Origin: Strongyloides papillosus
Taxonomy: Eukaryota > Nematoda > Chromadorea > Rhabditida > Strongyloididae
Assembly (NCBI GenBank): GCA_005656395.1
Contig: SRSI01000048.1
Span: 1,240,001 to 1,304,000 of the forward strand
Length of the DNA stretch: 64,000 nt
Direction: 5' to 3'
Below the pieces are notes generated by a model. It was given only the letters and a program-made list of their open reading frames with translations, was not told the DNA's origin and did no database searches. Positions 34,095 through 46,900 of the stretch are shown here, one piece after another; positions within the stretch are counted from its first letter, which is position 1, and every line of letters begins with the position of its first letter. A program made the translations under genes and the position numbers.

Positions 34095-35752
34095 AATAAT
34101 TATTTAGATTCATGCATATAAAAGTATCTGAAAATAAAGTAGTCCATTCTATAGTACATTATTATTGTCATTACTGCAAAAGCAATTGATTGATCGTATA
34201 TACATTTACTTTTATGAAAAGACGAAAAGCCTTGAGTTATAGCAAACATTAACAGGAAGTAGCGTTATCAAATATTTTTAACAACTACTTAATAATAACT
34301 TTTTTCTCTTAGTTATAAGTAAAATTAAATCTCTTAAAGATATTTTTATTACTAAAAAGTATTTTGACAAAGAAATTTGTTAATTCATCAAAATTTTGAT
34401 AAAAAGGATAGTGTTTATGGTGGAAAATAATTGATAAAAATACAGAAAAAAAATTGAACAATTAAATGTATTCAGAGATAGTAGAAAATCTTTAATGATC
34501 ACCATTTGTGTAAATAATATTTTTTATTGTTCTTAAAAATATCATTAAACTATTTTATATACTCTTTTGTTTTCCAACATTTAGGAACAAAAATGTATGG
34601 TAAAGTCTTTTGATTAATTGTTATATTCTATGAATATTTATCTCGTAATTTTGAAGGAAAATTTAAAGTTCAGTACCATTAAAAATCACACAACAAATTA
34701 TGGGAGTATAATTTTTTAATGCTTCAAATATTTTATTTTCCTATTAATTCCAAACTAGATTTGATGTTAAAAAAGTGTTTTTTTTTGAAAAGTTTTTAAT
34801 GAATTGAAAATTTTTAAAATACTTTAATAAAAGAAGATTAATGAAGAATTAAAAGTAAAAAAAATTGTACGCTTTTAAAGATAAAATGCTGTAAGTCAAA
34901 GTTCACTGACAAATATGTTGAAGAATGGTAGATTTTAATACATAATAGTTTTATTTTGTTTAATAAGATTAAAACAGTAATCAAATTTATAATTAATCTA
35001 AATTCATTTATTGTTATCATAAAATAATTTAACTTTCATTTCATTAATTTATGATTATTGAAATAAAACATATTTACACACAAATTATCTTTAAAAGAAA
35101 TTTAATGTTTGGCATTTTGTTATTCAAGTCTTACCATTTAAAAATTATTTTTAAAAATTAGGAAAAAAAAAGAATACACAAAAAAATTTAATTACTATGG
35201 GACATATGAACAAAATTAGTGTTACACGTTGTGAAAATTAAAAAATTCCCTGATGTCATACTACTTTTAGAAACCAAAGTTCAAAGTTTCAAGGAATAAT
35301 TCATCTTATACACTCTCCCACCACTTTTCATTTTTAAGAATTAAAAAATTAGATAACACTAAGGAATACATTATTTTATTGTCACATCAATTTTAAAATT
35401 TTTACCCAAACAAGATTATTACAAAATATTATATCAAAATTATAAAAAGTGTCAATTTTTCTTCTTTCGATATTCTAAGAACAAGATAAAATTTTCTGAT
35501 AAGAATAAATTCCAATTATATCTAGAAACTATTTTAAGATATCTTTTTTGGAGAATAAAAATAAAATTTTGTATCTGATAACAACAAGTTCATATTCTAT
35601 TACTACAAAAAAAAACATTCTTAGAAATTAGAAACATCCACCTTTAGTTTAAGAAAATCACATAAAAAGCTTAAAAATTGACTAAGCTAAATTGGGAAAA
35701 TACTTTAAATCTCTTTTATAATATAAACAGATCAATACAGGTTCCATCTCCA
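34095..35752. other. Intergenic region, no gene seen
   Basis: This is 1.66 kb, AT-rich, between the ABCD4-like start and the next minus-strand stop. A 60-codon minus frame at 34838-35020 is low-complexity and not called. The ABCD4-like promoter should be near 34100-34400. Confidence 0.55.
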
Positions 35753-36127
35753 TTATTTTTCTTTCTTTTCTGGTTTCAAAATCTATAAAAATTACTTTAT
35801 TAACATATAACAAAACTTCAATATTACCTTATTAAAATGAATAGAAATCCTTTGACCCATTCTGTATCCAGCTAGTGATAAACAAGCCCATATTTTGTTT
35901 GCATCCTTCTCATCACAACATATCGTGCCTTTTCCATTTTCATAACTCTCAACAAAATAATCAGGGTGTGCGGAGCCTAATATCTCTTCAACAACACAAT
36001 CCACCAAATTTTTAAATTGTATAACATCTTGAATCTCAATTTCATCACCAAACTCCTCTACGGCAACAACGAGTTTACGAATATCTTCAAAATCACAATT
36101 TAAATCATGATATGTTTTTAGTGTCAT
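35753..36127 (-). CDS. Small protein of unknown family
   Basis: Exons 35828-36127 and 35753-35782 (45-bp GTAATA...TTTATAG intron) give 109 residues. I chose Met at 36127 because it begins a balanced, folded-looking sequence. An in-frame Met at 36172 would add a very hydrophobic and lysine-rich leader (MYFVFLLKKKFLFF) from what is probably 5' UTR. The protein is acidic and mostly helical (DIRKLVVAVEEFGDEIEIQD), with a middle HPDYFVESYENGKG segment, a CC pair, an AGYRMGQRISIHFNK segment and a basic tail ending PEKKEK. There is no signal peptide or membrane segment. I do not recognise the family. The codon pattern and splice sites look real. Confidence 0.6.
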
Positions 36128-36361
36128 TTTGAAGAATAAGAATTTTTTTTTTAAGAGAAAAACAAAATACAAACTAAAAATATTCGGTAGTTGGAGAAAT
36201 GTTTCCTAAGCGTAATATATCACAAGGTCTCTTTTTTATCACTATGGTGTAATCCCATGTGTAAAATATAAAAAATTTATTAAGTCGTATAAATTAAATA
36301 ACTCTATAACAAATATATTTTAACAATAAAAAAAATTATCCATTTATGAAAGACATAATTC

Positions 36362-37069
36362 TTAACCCGGAATTGGTTTAGAAAATTCCGTCCTCGTAAT
36401 AATGTAGTGATCTTCACTTATCTTGACATTAAGTTGCCTTTTTGCCATACTATTCGCCAGAATCTTCGACAATACTGGTTTAGCTTCCTTTGGCAGTATC
36501 AATACATCATCCTCATCAAATTGTAGAAAATGAATCAATTTCTTTTGGTATGATGCTTGTCTAACTTCTGTGAAATATCTTGGAACTTCTGGTATGTGTT
36601 TATGATTTTTAGATTCATAGTCAACAATATATGCTGTTTTCCTAAATCTTTTTTTCGAGACAGGATATTTTGATAAGATATCCTCACTATCTGCATCACC
36701 TTCATATTCGGTAAGGTATATTTCTGAATCATAATCTAATGGTTTATCAACATCCATAAAACATTCATTGTCAAAATTATTTCTCTTTTGGAGATCTAGG
36801 TAACATGTTGAGTCACCATTACATTTTGATGGAACCCTAGATGAGGCGGATTTGTGAATCTTATTAATAGGCTCCTCATCTTTACCATTATCTCCGTCAT
36901 TTTGGCATCCTACATTCTCATCAGTAGAGATATGTTTATTAGAAATTAATTTGCGTTTTCTTGTTAACTTTGTGCTAAAAGAATGTTTACGTATTGATAA
37001 TGAAGCTACACATTTCATTGTCTTATCAATATTCCACTCATCATCAGTTGTATTGGTTTCCTCAGACAT
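36362..37069 (-). CDS. Unrecognised, probably nuclear, disordered protein
   Basis: A single-exon frame of 235 residues starts at MSEETNTTDDEWN. A T-rich tract ending TTTTTTTAG just upstream (near 37096) may be a trans-splice acceptor. The N-terminal half is polar and low-complexity, with a basic KLTRKRKLISNK patch that could be a nuclear signal, and an acidic middle (EYEGDADSED). The C-terminal ~75 residues look more ordered (YQKKLIHFLQFDEDDVLILP, then KISEDHYIITRTEF). I do not recognise a domain. The gene is 234 bp upstream of the small unknown gene on the same strand, so the two may be co-transcribed. Confidence 0.6.
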   Translation of the reverse strand: MSEETNTTDDEWNIDKTMKCVASLSIRKHSFSTKLTRKRKLISNKHISTDENVGCQNDGDNGKDEEPINKIHKSASSRVPSKCNGDSTCYLDLQKRNNFDNECFMDVDKPLDYDSEIYLTEYEGDADSEDILSKYPVSKKRFRKTAYIVDYESKNHKHIPEVPRYFTEVRQASYQKKLIHFLQFDEDDVLILPKEAKPVLSKILANSMAKRQLNVKISEDHYIITRTEFSKPIPG

Positions 37070-37901
37070 ATATGTTATCAATAAACCGTTATTCTAAAAA
37101 AAGATAGGAGAAATAATATAAATTAATGTATAAAAGAATTATACAAAAATAAATATAATAAAATTATTTAACAAGAGTAGTTAAGAATAAACTTAATTTG
37201 CCACTTTGTAACTTTAAAACTAAGAATGTATACTCCTATGACACACTACACTTTACCAATTTAGTAATTTTGGAGTAATGGCTGATTTTAAATGTTGACA
37301 ATGGGTAGTTTTCGTTGGAAGTGAGAACAATTAGTTGAAAATATATCTATTTAATATCGTTAGAAATTTTTTAATTATCAAAGATAAGGTTATTAACAAA
37401 TACACACGTCACTTTATACATATATTTCCACGAATATAGATTATTATCATATAAATGTTATTTTTTAATTATTTCGAATATTAATATAGTTTAAATCAAT
37501 TGACTTAAACATAAATATCTATTAAATTCGTGATATTATTATAATTCTACATATAATTTGATTAGAAAGAACTAAAATTTATAATATATTTTTAATTTAT
37601 TTAATAAAATTCTACAAAAAAAATATTCGCAAACTTTCTTGAATAAGAAACAATTTAAAAAATCTGTATTTATAATGGCAAAAGACAGTAGTTCTTTTTA
37701 TTTATCTGGCACATTGATCTGAATTGTATAAAAAAATAAAAAATCTACATTATAAAAATTTTTTGATGTTGGATATATAAAATTGATATGAAAGTATAAG
37801 TTGTTTTATATATTATGAATTTTTTTAAAAGACATGTTGATAATTACAAAGCACCGTTGGCTGAGCATAGAATTTTACAATTTTAGCTTGAGATTAGGAA
37901 G
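37070..37901. other. Intergenic region, no gene seen
   Basis: This is 832 bp between the unknown 235-residue gene and the stop of the myotactin-like gene, all on the minus strand. It should hold the latter's 3' UTR and the former's promoter. Nothing else is supported. Confidence 0.5.
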
Positions 37902-40900
37902 TTAACGTTGCATTGAGCCGGTAGCATAATCTTCGCGGTATGTTCTTTGGTATCTAACTTCTTCATGTTCTGTTGCTCCATCATCTAAAAAAAAGATAAT
38001 TAGAGGGTTTTTAAAAAAATTTTAATGTATGATGGCTAAAATAAAGCTTAAAAATGGGAAATTAATTAATCGTGCCTTGTTGGAGTTGTTGTGAAGATTG
38101 ACTTTTGTTTCCATCGATATTAGATAATGATGTACTAAAGTGCTTCATACGATCTAATGTGTGATTCATTGGTTCATTGACGATATCTATCAAATCATTT
38201 GGCCAATCTTTGTTAGGAACAACTTGTGCAGCATATCTATGTACGTGTTGACTGACAGCTTCTTGACCTTCTACAGAAAAAAAGAGTAAAAATGAAAAAA
38301 AAGTAGAAAAAAATGTTAGTATGGGTAAGGGTTAGAAAAAAGGGAGAGGATAAGCATGCCTTTTTTAGAGAATGCTTGTGCAACAGAGGTAGACATTTGA
38401 AGAGGTGAAAATGTTTCAATTTGGGTTGAAGTTAGAGCACTATCATTAACAGTTTTAACAAGTTCATTTAATGCATTTGCTGTTTCGTGAACTTTTGCGG
38501 TTAGAGCATCATTTTCAAGTTCAATTCTTGATAATCTATCAGCTTTATCAGGGTCCATAGCTGACATTCTTTGAGCAATTGCAAATTCTTCTTGAGCCAA
38601 TTTTACTTTTCCAGTCTCTGCTTCTAGAGCACGAGCTAATCTTTCCTTTTCTATTTCTGCTTGAAGAGCTCTTTGTTCACCTTCTTTTGCTAATCTTTCA
38701 GCATTTATTCTATCTTGCTCAGCTCTTCTAGCACGATCTGCTTCATCTTGTAAAGCTTTTGCTAATCTTTCTTTTTCAAGTTCAGCTTGTCGTGCTCGAT
38801 CAGCTTCGTCTTGGAGAGCTTTTGATAATCTTGCTTTTTCAAGTTCAGCTAGACGAGCTTTATCATCACCATTTCTAGACATTCTTTCAGCATTTAATCT
38901 ATCTTGTTCGGCTTTTCTTGCACGATCTGCTTCATCTTGAAGTGCTCTAGCTAATCTCTCTTTCTCACGTTCAGCTTGTCTTGCTCGATCAGCTTCATCT
39001 TGAAGAGCTTTGGCTAGTCTTTGTTTTTCAAGTTCTGCCTGACGAGCTTTATCGCCACCGTCTTTAATTAATCTTTCGGCATTTAGTTTATCTTGTTCAG
39101 CTTTTCTGGCTCTATCAGCCTCATCTTCTAAGGCTCTAGCTAATCTTTGTTTCTCGCGTTCAGCTTGTCTTGCTTTTTCAGCTTCGTCTTGGAGAGCTTT
39201 GGCAAGTCTTTCTTTTTCAAGTTCAGCTTGACGGGCTTTATCACCACCATCTTTGATCAACCTTTCGGCATTAAGTCTATCCTGTTCAGCTTTTCTAGCT
39301 CGGTCAGCTTCATCCTGAAGTGCTCTAGCCAATCTTTCCTTCTCACGCTCAGCCTGTCTTGCTTTTTCTGCTTCGTCTTGAAGAGCTTGGGCTAATCTCT
39401 CTTTTTCAAGTTCAGCCTGACGAGCTTTATCACCACCGTCTTTAATTAATCTTTCAGCATTAAGTCTGTCTTGTTCGGCTTTTCTAGCTCTATCAGCTTC
39501 ATCTTGGAGGGCTCTAGCTAATCGTTGTTTCTCACGCTCAGCTTGTCTGGCCTTTTCTGCTTCATCTTGGAGAGCTTTTGCTAATCTCTCTTTTTCAAGT
39601 TCAGCTTGACGGGCTTTATCGCCTCCATCTTTAATCAATCTTTCGGCATTTAGTCTATCCTGTTCAGCTTTTCTGGCTCTATCAGCTTCATCTTTCAAAG
39701 CTCTAGCCAACCTTTCTTTCTCAAGTTCAGCTTGTCTTGCTCGATCAGCTTCATCTTGGAGAGCTTTGGCTAGTCTTTGTTTTTCAAGTTCAGCTTGACG
39801 GGCTTTATCACCACCGTCTTTAATTAATCTTTCGGCATTTAGTTTATCTTGTTCAGCTTTTCTGGCTCGATCAGCTTCATCTTGAACTGCTTTTGCTAAT
39901 CTTTGTTTTTCAAGTTCTGCTTGACGTGCTCGATCAGCTTCATCTTGGAGAGCTTTAGCTAATCTTTGCCTTTCTAATTCAGCATCTTTACGTTCTCTTT
40001 CCATTTTTTGTTTCTAAAAAAATTGATTAATTATTTTCACTAGACAAATAAAAACTTACAAGATCTTCATGACTCATTTCACTGTCTCTTTTAGCTCTCT
40101 CCAATTCACCTTGTAATGTTTTTGCTAATCTTTCTTTTTCAAGTTCAGCTTGTCGTGCTCTATCAGCTTCCTCTTGTAAAGCACGTGCTAATCTCTCTTT
40201 TTCAAGTTCAGCTTGACGAGCTTTATCACCACCATCTTGGGCCATTCTTTCAGCGTTTAATCTTTCTTGTTCAGCCCTTCTGGCTCTTTCGGCTTCTTCC
40301 TGTAAAGCTCGTGCTAATCTTTCCTTTTCACGTTCAGCCTCTCTTGCTCTATCAGCTTCATCTTGAAGTGCTTTAGCTAATCTATCTTTTTCAGCTTGTG
40401 ATAATTTTTTCTCTCTTTGTAATTTTTGGTCCTAAAAAATGATTTATTAAAAATACAAAAGAAAATAAAAACATACAAGATATTCTTTATTGGCATCACT
40501 TTCCATAGCAGCAAGTTTTGCACGTTCAGCTTCTTGTTTTGCTTTTCTTTCAGCTTCTCTTCTAGCCTCTTCAGCTAACCTTGCTCTTTCTGCTTCTTCA
40601 CGTGCTCTTCTCTCTGCATTTTGTCTTTCTATTTCTGCTTGTTTAGCTCTTTCTGCTTCATTTTTTATTTGTCTTTCTGCATTTAATTTCTCCATTTCTG
40701 CTTTATTTGCTCTATGAGATAGATCACGTAATGATTTTTCATATTCTTTTAATGCTCTTTCTTGTTCTTCTCTCAATCTATCTGCTTCCATTTTGCCAAA
40801 ATCAGTGCTTGGTGAAGTAGGTAAGGATTGTTTCATTGCCATTTCTAATGGGGTGAAATAAGGTGAAAAAAGGTAAAAAAAAGGTAAAAAAAAAGTGTTG

Positions 40901-43900
40901 GGTAAAAAGTGAATGTGATAATACAGCTGTGAAGTTATAGATTTTAATTTTGTTCTAAGCGGCAAAGCGTGTGATATATTTTTTATAAATATAATACTTA
41001 GAAAAAAGTGATAAAATTTTGATTTTATCGCAAAAAAAAGCTTTTATAATTTATGTGCATTATTTATATTTACCGTAATCATAATTAGAATAACCCTGTC
41101 CAGTTCCTTTAGATTTAGAATATCCTGTATCACTAGTGTACCCACCAGGAGATCTGCTTAGTGTATCAAGCTCTTTTTGTAATGTATGTAATGCATCTAA
41201 TTTGCTATGTGGTGTAGATGGTCCTGGACGGGCACCACTTAACAATGTTTGAGAAGCATATTGTCTCGGAGATCCAATATCAGAGCGACTTCTATATTTG
41301 TATGGTCTGGTAAAGGTATCAGTAGTCTGACGCTCTGATGCGCTAGCGCGTGAAAGATAAGACGTGCCAGAAAGATGACGCGATCTAGATGTTTCTTGTT
41401 GTGATTCTGAAAAAGGGGATAGATTCATGCATATTAAGATGAAATGGTTAAAGATATAATTAAGTGCTTATCACGTTCATACATAATACAACACAGTTAC
41501 ATTCAATTTTAGTTGAAAAACTTACCTCTACCTATTGCTGATGCTGAAAGTGATCTTTTTGGATGAGATAAACTGCTATAACCAGCTTCGGCATCACTAG
41601 CGTATCTAAGATAGTCTCCTGGTGTATAATGCCTTCGTAAGGTACTTCTTCTTGATTGTGATTGTATTTCATCTAACTCCTGAGCTAATTGTGCTCTTGA
41701 AGAAGAGTAATCAAGTCCTCCATCTCTTTGATTGTAAACATGATAAATTCTTGTAGAATGGATTTCATCGCCTTTTGTTTTTTCGAGAGAGACTAGTCTT
41801 TCAGTTAATTCAGTTAATGATTTTTGAAGTTGACGTGAATCTTGTAATGTCTAAAAAAAATTATAATTATTTAATTTTTAGTTTGGTAAATTTACTCTAG
41901 TTCCTAATCTTGCATTGACAGCGTCCTTGAATCCATCCAAGTATCCTTTTCTGAATTCATCATCTTTAGGATATGACTCTTCTAGTCTCTTGAGAAGACT
42001 ATCTGTAATATGATCTCCGAAAATGCCAGAATTACCATCTCTGAAACCTTGCATGTATCCTGGTGAATAACTTCCATCAGCAGGTCTTTTTTGTGCAAGA
42101 TTATGCATTGATGTAGACATACCACTTAACCCAGCATCTCTGAAATATTTATTATATGTAAAAATATATTGTGTATTTTTTTATTTACCTTAATCCTTTA
42201 ACATATCCCTCATGGAAACGATCATTTTGACCTCCAAATTCTTCATGCATATGTCTTCTGGCATTAGCGGCACTACCAAGACCTTTTGCGTCTCTAAAAC
42301 CTCTAGCGTATCCTTCTTCAAAATCACCTTTTTCTTTAGCATATGCTCCACTTTCTAAACCATGGACATCACGTTTTTCCTCTGTTAACAATGGTACAGC
42401 TTGTCCATTTGTGTACATGGAACGAGCTCTCTTAGATCGGTAACGTCTAAAAAAAGGGAAATGTTAGTTAAGGTAATTATAAAAAAAAATTAAAGTACCC
42501 TTGGATACACCAAAAGAGACAACAAGTTAAAAGAATTGCTAGTAGGAGAAGGAGTAATAAAAGTAATAGCCACCACCACGGCCATCCTGCAGAAATGTAT
42601 GGAGTTGCTGGAAAAAAAGGAAAGAAAGATTAGATTAAATTTGTTAAAAGGTAAATTAAAGGTATTTTTAGGTATAAAAAACTTTTTTTTAATTATATTA
42701 TCATGCATAACACTTCAAAATTGAATAACTCACAATATAAGACAACATAATGATATAAGTAAACATGATAATATAAGAATCAAAAGAATCATAAAGATAA
42801 CATGTTCAGCTCTAAAATACCACCACCATGGTTTTACATCTGTAAAATTTTTTTTTGTCAAATATTGTATTGTTTATTTTTTGATAAAAAAAATGTTTAA
42901 TTTTTATTATTTTTAAATCTTACCATCCGGATGTGTAGCCATTATTTGTTTATTTTTCTTCTATCCCAAATGTGTAAACATACGGATTAAGAGAATTTAA
43001 AAGAATATTATATAGTAATAAGGCAAATACTAAGATACTAAATAGAAATTAATATTCAATTAAATGAAAAATAGAGATAAATATGAAAAAAATATTTATA
43101 ATTTGTTCATAACGATAAGATAAGTAGGTTACACATTATTAAGTAAAAGATTATTTTCTTAATCAGTGTTGAAAGTTGGGAATAAAAAATTCACACAATC
43201 AATTGTTTATAATAGGTAATATAAAAAAATAATTATCTAAAATTAGTATCCTTATTAATTAATGTATAAAAATATTTACTCTACATAGTAAAAGTGTAAA
43301 ATCATTTAGAAATATCAAGTAATAATATAAAATTTAATTATAAACGACTACTAATTAATTCGTTTCCTTTTATTTTCATTAAACCAATGATTAATAATAA
43401 TAAAAGTTTTTGATATTTCAAATAACTTTACTAATAAAAAGGAATTATTTGTTACACATTTATACATACATAGTAAAATAAATATTAAAAACATTTATTT
43501 AATTGTGAATGAATTATTGATAACGCCATACTTAAAGCTACTACATTTTCTACATAATGTAAATTATTTTGGCGTAGCTTGAATTTGTTTGTTGATTAGT
43601 TATAAAACTAGTTTTTACTAATTTTCATATCTTGAATAAATATATTTTCAAGAAAATATTAAATTATCCTCTTTATAAGTATAAATAAAGACAGAAATAG
43701 TTATATAAATATTAAACGAAATAAGAAAAAGAGGTGGTATTTTGTGAATATGAAAAAAAGTAGCAAAGTAATAAATTGTGGTGGTAGATCTATGAGAAAT
43801 TGGTGTAATATTTTATCATTTTCTTTGACTGTCAAATGCGAAAAATATAAAATGTTTAAAATATAAAAGACAAATTTAACTTATTCTTTGATTTTATATT

Positions 43901-46900
43901 ACCACTCTTGGAAGAAAATTAAATAAAAGGAGTTATTATACCTTCTTCAGAAATATATTTAGTCACTCATGACTGATAAATGTTACAAAGTGATCTTAAA
44001 ATAAAGTTTAAAAAGTTAATCACACATTTTAATATAATGTTAAATAACTTTGTTTATCTAAATAATGTTATGATATCTTTTGAATAGCCTTCAATTATCA
44101 AAAGAATTTAATATATTCAAAAGTAAGGACATTTAAATTATTAAACAATTATAAAACTATTAAACTATCTAATAAAATTAATATAAGTAACAAAGTCTAC
44201 TTTTTAATGTGTTTCAAATATATATACCATATAAGAAATATATATAATATTAATCCATTTTTCATTTGAAAAATTAGAATAATAACTAGTATTTAGGAAG
44301 AAGAAATATACAAATAATTGGCTATGAAAATCATCCGTTAAAGTTTTAAATATGTATATATATAATATTTTTAATAAAAAATTACCCCGAAGTCTGGCAA
44401 TAACTGGATTATCATCTATCATCCATTTTGTATAAATTTCATAGTTATATGTTTTTCCTTTCACCAATGGATAATTCAAATATCCACCAATTACAGTACC
44501 ATCTCCAATTTTTACTTTAGTAGGTTCTGTAAGAGTATTTGTATCAAATGATGCAGCCACATAATATGGTAATCGTTGTTTATTAGCTGTAACTTTATCA
44601 GTTAGTTGTGTCCAGTTGGTATCACCAGCTGGGTTTCTTTCATCAACAACAACATAGTATCTTGTAACATTCTTCTCTGTGGCAGCTGGACTTATATCAA
44701 CTTCGAAGTATGTACCTTCTTGACCGATATTTTCAACGAAATATGGTGGTGGTACAATACAACATCCAGTTTTGTGTCCTTCTGCTTCTTGTGTTGTTGG
44801 TCTTCCTGCAGTCTTCCAACGATTCCATTCACCATTAACTTTAGCTCTAACTTGGAATACATACTCTGATGGAGCATGATTAAGATTAAAAACTAAATAA
44901 CATAATTTTCCACATCCATCTTTTGGACAAAGAAGTTCTTGACTCTTTCTTTCACTTTCCTCTATCCAAACAATATCATGTTGATTTAATCTAAGATACC
45001 TAACTTGATAGTGTGAAGCTTTATTCAATTCAACTGGTTCCCAATTTAATGACATAGCGTAATTTGTTTTATCACAATGTTTCAAATTTCTTGGTACAAA
45101 CCAACCTGGTGGAAGTGTACTATAAGCACCCCATGCTCCATCATTTTGATCTCTTAACATTAATGTTACATTGTATGTTGTTGATGGTTCTAATCCATAA
45201 ATAACAAAAGATGTAGCTCCAGCATCAACTTCGAAACTCTTAATGGTATTAAGGCGGACATATGGGAAGACTGATGCAAGTGATTTAGCTGCAATAACAT
45301 ATCCTTTATGTGATGTTCCCCATACAGGATCCCATTCAACAGTTAATGTTGTTGGTGTTCTATCTTTAAGTTTAAGAATGTGTTTCTTTCCAATACTTAG
45401 TGTACTATATGTTCCCCATAATATTTCACCATAACCACTGTTAGTTCCAGCTTGAACAGTAATGTTGTATATTGTTTCTGGGTTAAGATCTGTAAATTTG
45501 ATACTATTTCCTGGAACTGGTACAGTGTAATTCTTAGGATTACCAGCTTGGTAATTATCTGGATCAAGAGGTGATATAGTTATACGATAATGTGTCAATA
45601 AATCTTTAAGAGCTGGATCAAAGATCTCTGGTGGATTCCAGGTAACATGGAGCATATCTTCGCTTTTTTCTATCAATGTCAAATCAGTTGGTGGTCCAAG
45701 CCATGTAAGTAAACCTTGACCAATATCAGTTGTAGGGAAAGTTCCACTAATAAACCATAACTTTTTATCATCTGATAAACCTTGAACAGTAACATTGTAA
45801 ACGGTTACTGGTTTTAATCCTTTGAAGTGGAATTCTCTTTGATTACCTCCAACTGTATTTTTCTTTGGATTTTGATCTAAGGCCGATGCTACTGATATAA
45901 ATAATTCATATTTATTTATATTTTCACCAATAACACTTGGTGGAATCCATTTAACTCTTAAATTATCATGACCAGCTGATATTAATTGTAAAGCTCCTCC
46001 TAAGAAGTCACTATCATCTTTTCTTGTTGTTGAGAAGTAATCAGTTGACCATGGTCCCCAGTTTCCGGATTGTCCTTTAGCAGCAACAGCAAATTTATAT
46101 GTTGTTGATGGTTTCAATCCGTTTATTGTTGAACAAATGTTGTCTTTTGTTAAAAGTGGTGATGTAAAACCATCACAGGATAATTGATCACCAGAAATTT
46201 CAACTTCAATTGGATTTGAATCCTCGGCTCTTGGAGAGTACTTGATTTTATATGCAACAACTTGTGATTTTTCTGGGTATGGTGGTAACCATGTTAATTG
46301 AATTGATGTTGATTTTGTTAATACAGCCGTCAATTCTCTTGGTGGTCCTAATTCGCTACCAGTTGTTCTGGCTTCAATTGGTTCTGACCATGGACCAGGG
46401 CCTTCAGATGTAAAGGCACGAACTCTAAAACTGTACAATGAACCACTTTGAAGTTCACCAACAACAGTCTTAGTACGTGGTGATACACCTTCTTTAACTC
46501 CTTGATTCCATTCATCACGACCAGTTATTTCATATTCATATTGTGTAATCTCACCGTTTTGATCAGCACACTCTGGTGGGTCCCATTTATAACCTAATTC
46601 ATTTTCACCTCTTGACTCAACACGGAGATTTGTTGGTGGTTTTGATGGTGTTGATGCTTCAGTTTTAAATCTCCTTATTGTTTGTGGTGGCTTAACATTA
46701 CCAGAAAGATGTCCTGGTTTTCTTGGTGTAACAATAATTTCATATTCACTTCCTGGTTTCAAATCCTCAAGTAAAATCTTCTTATCTTGTACATTTTCTA
46801 GTTTAATAGGTTTTTCAGTTGATGTCTTTGATGTAACATCACATCCACCCAATTTTACAAGTTTATAACTTATATCAACACCGTACTTCCATGTTTGATC

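Noticed and set aside
38677..40013. 189-bp tandem repeats as satellite DNA
   Set aside because: The frame is open throughout, changes are mostly conservative, and flanking splice sites are kept, so it is coding.
44204..44385. C-terminal extension of the FN3 frame past 44386
   Set aside because: It is intron read-through, low-complexity, after a GTAATT donor.
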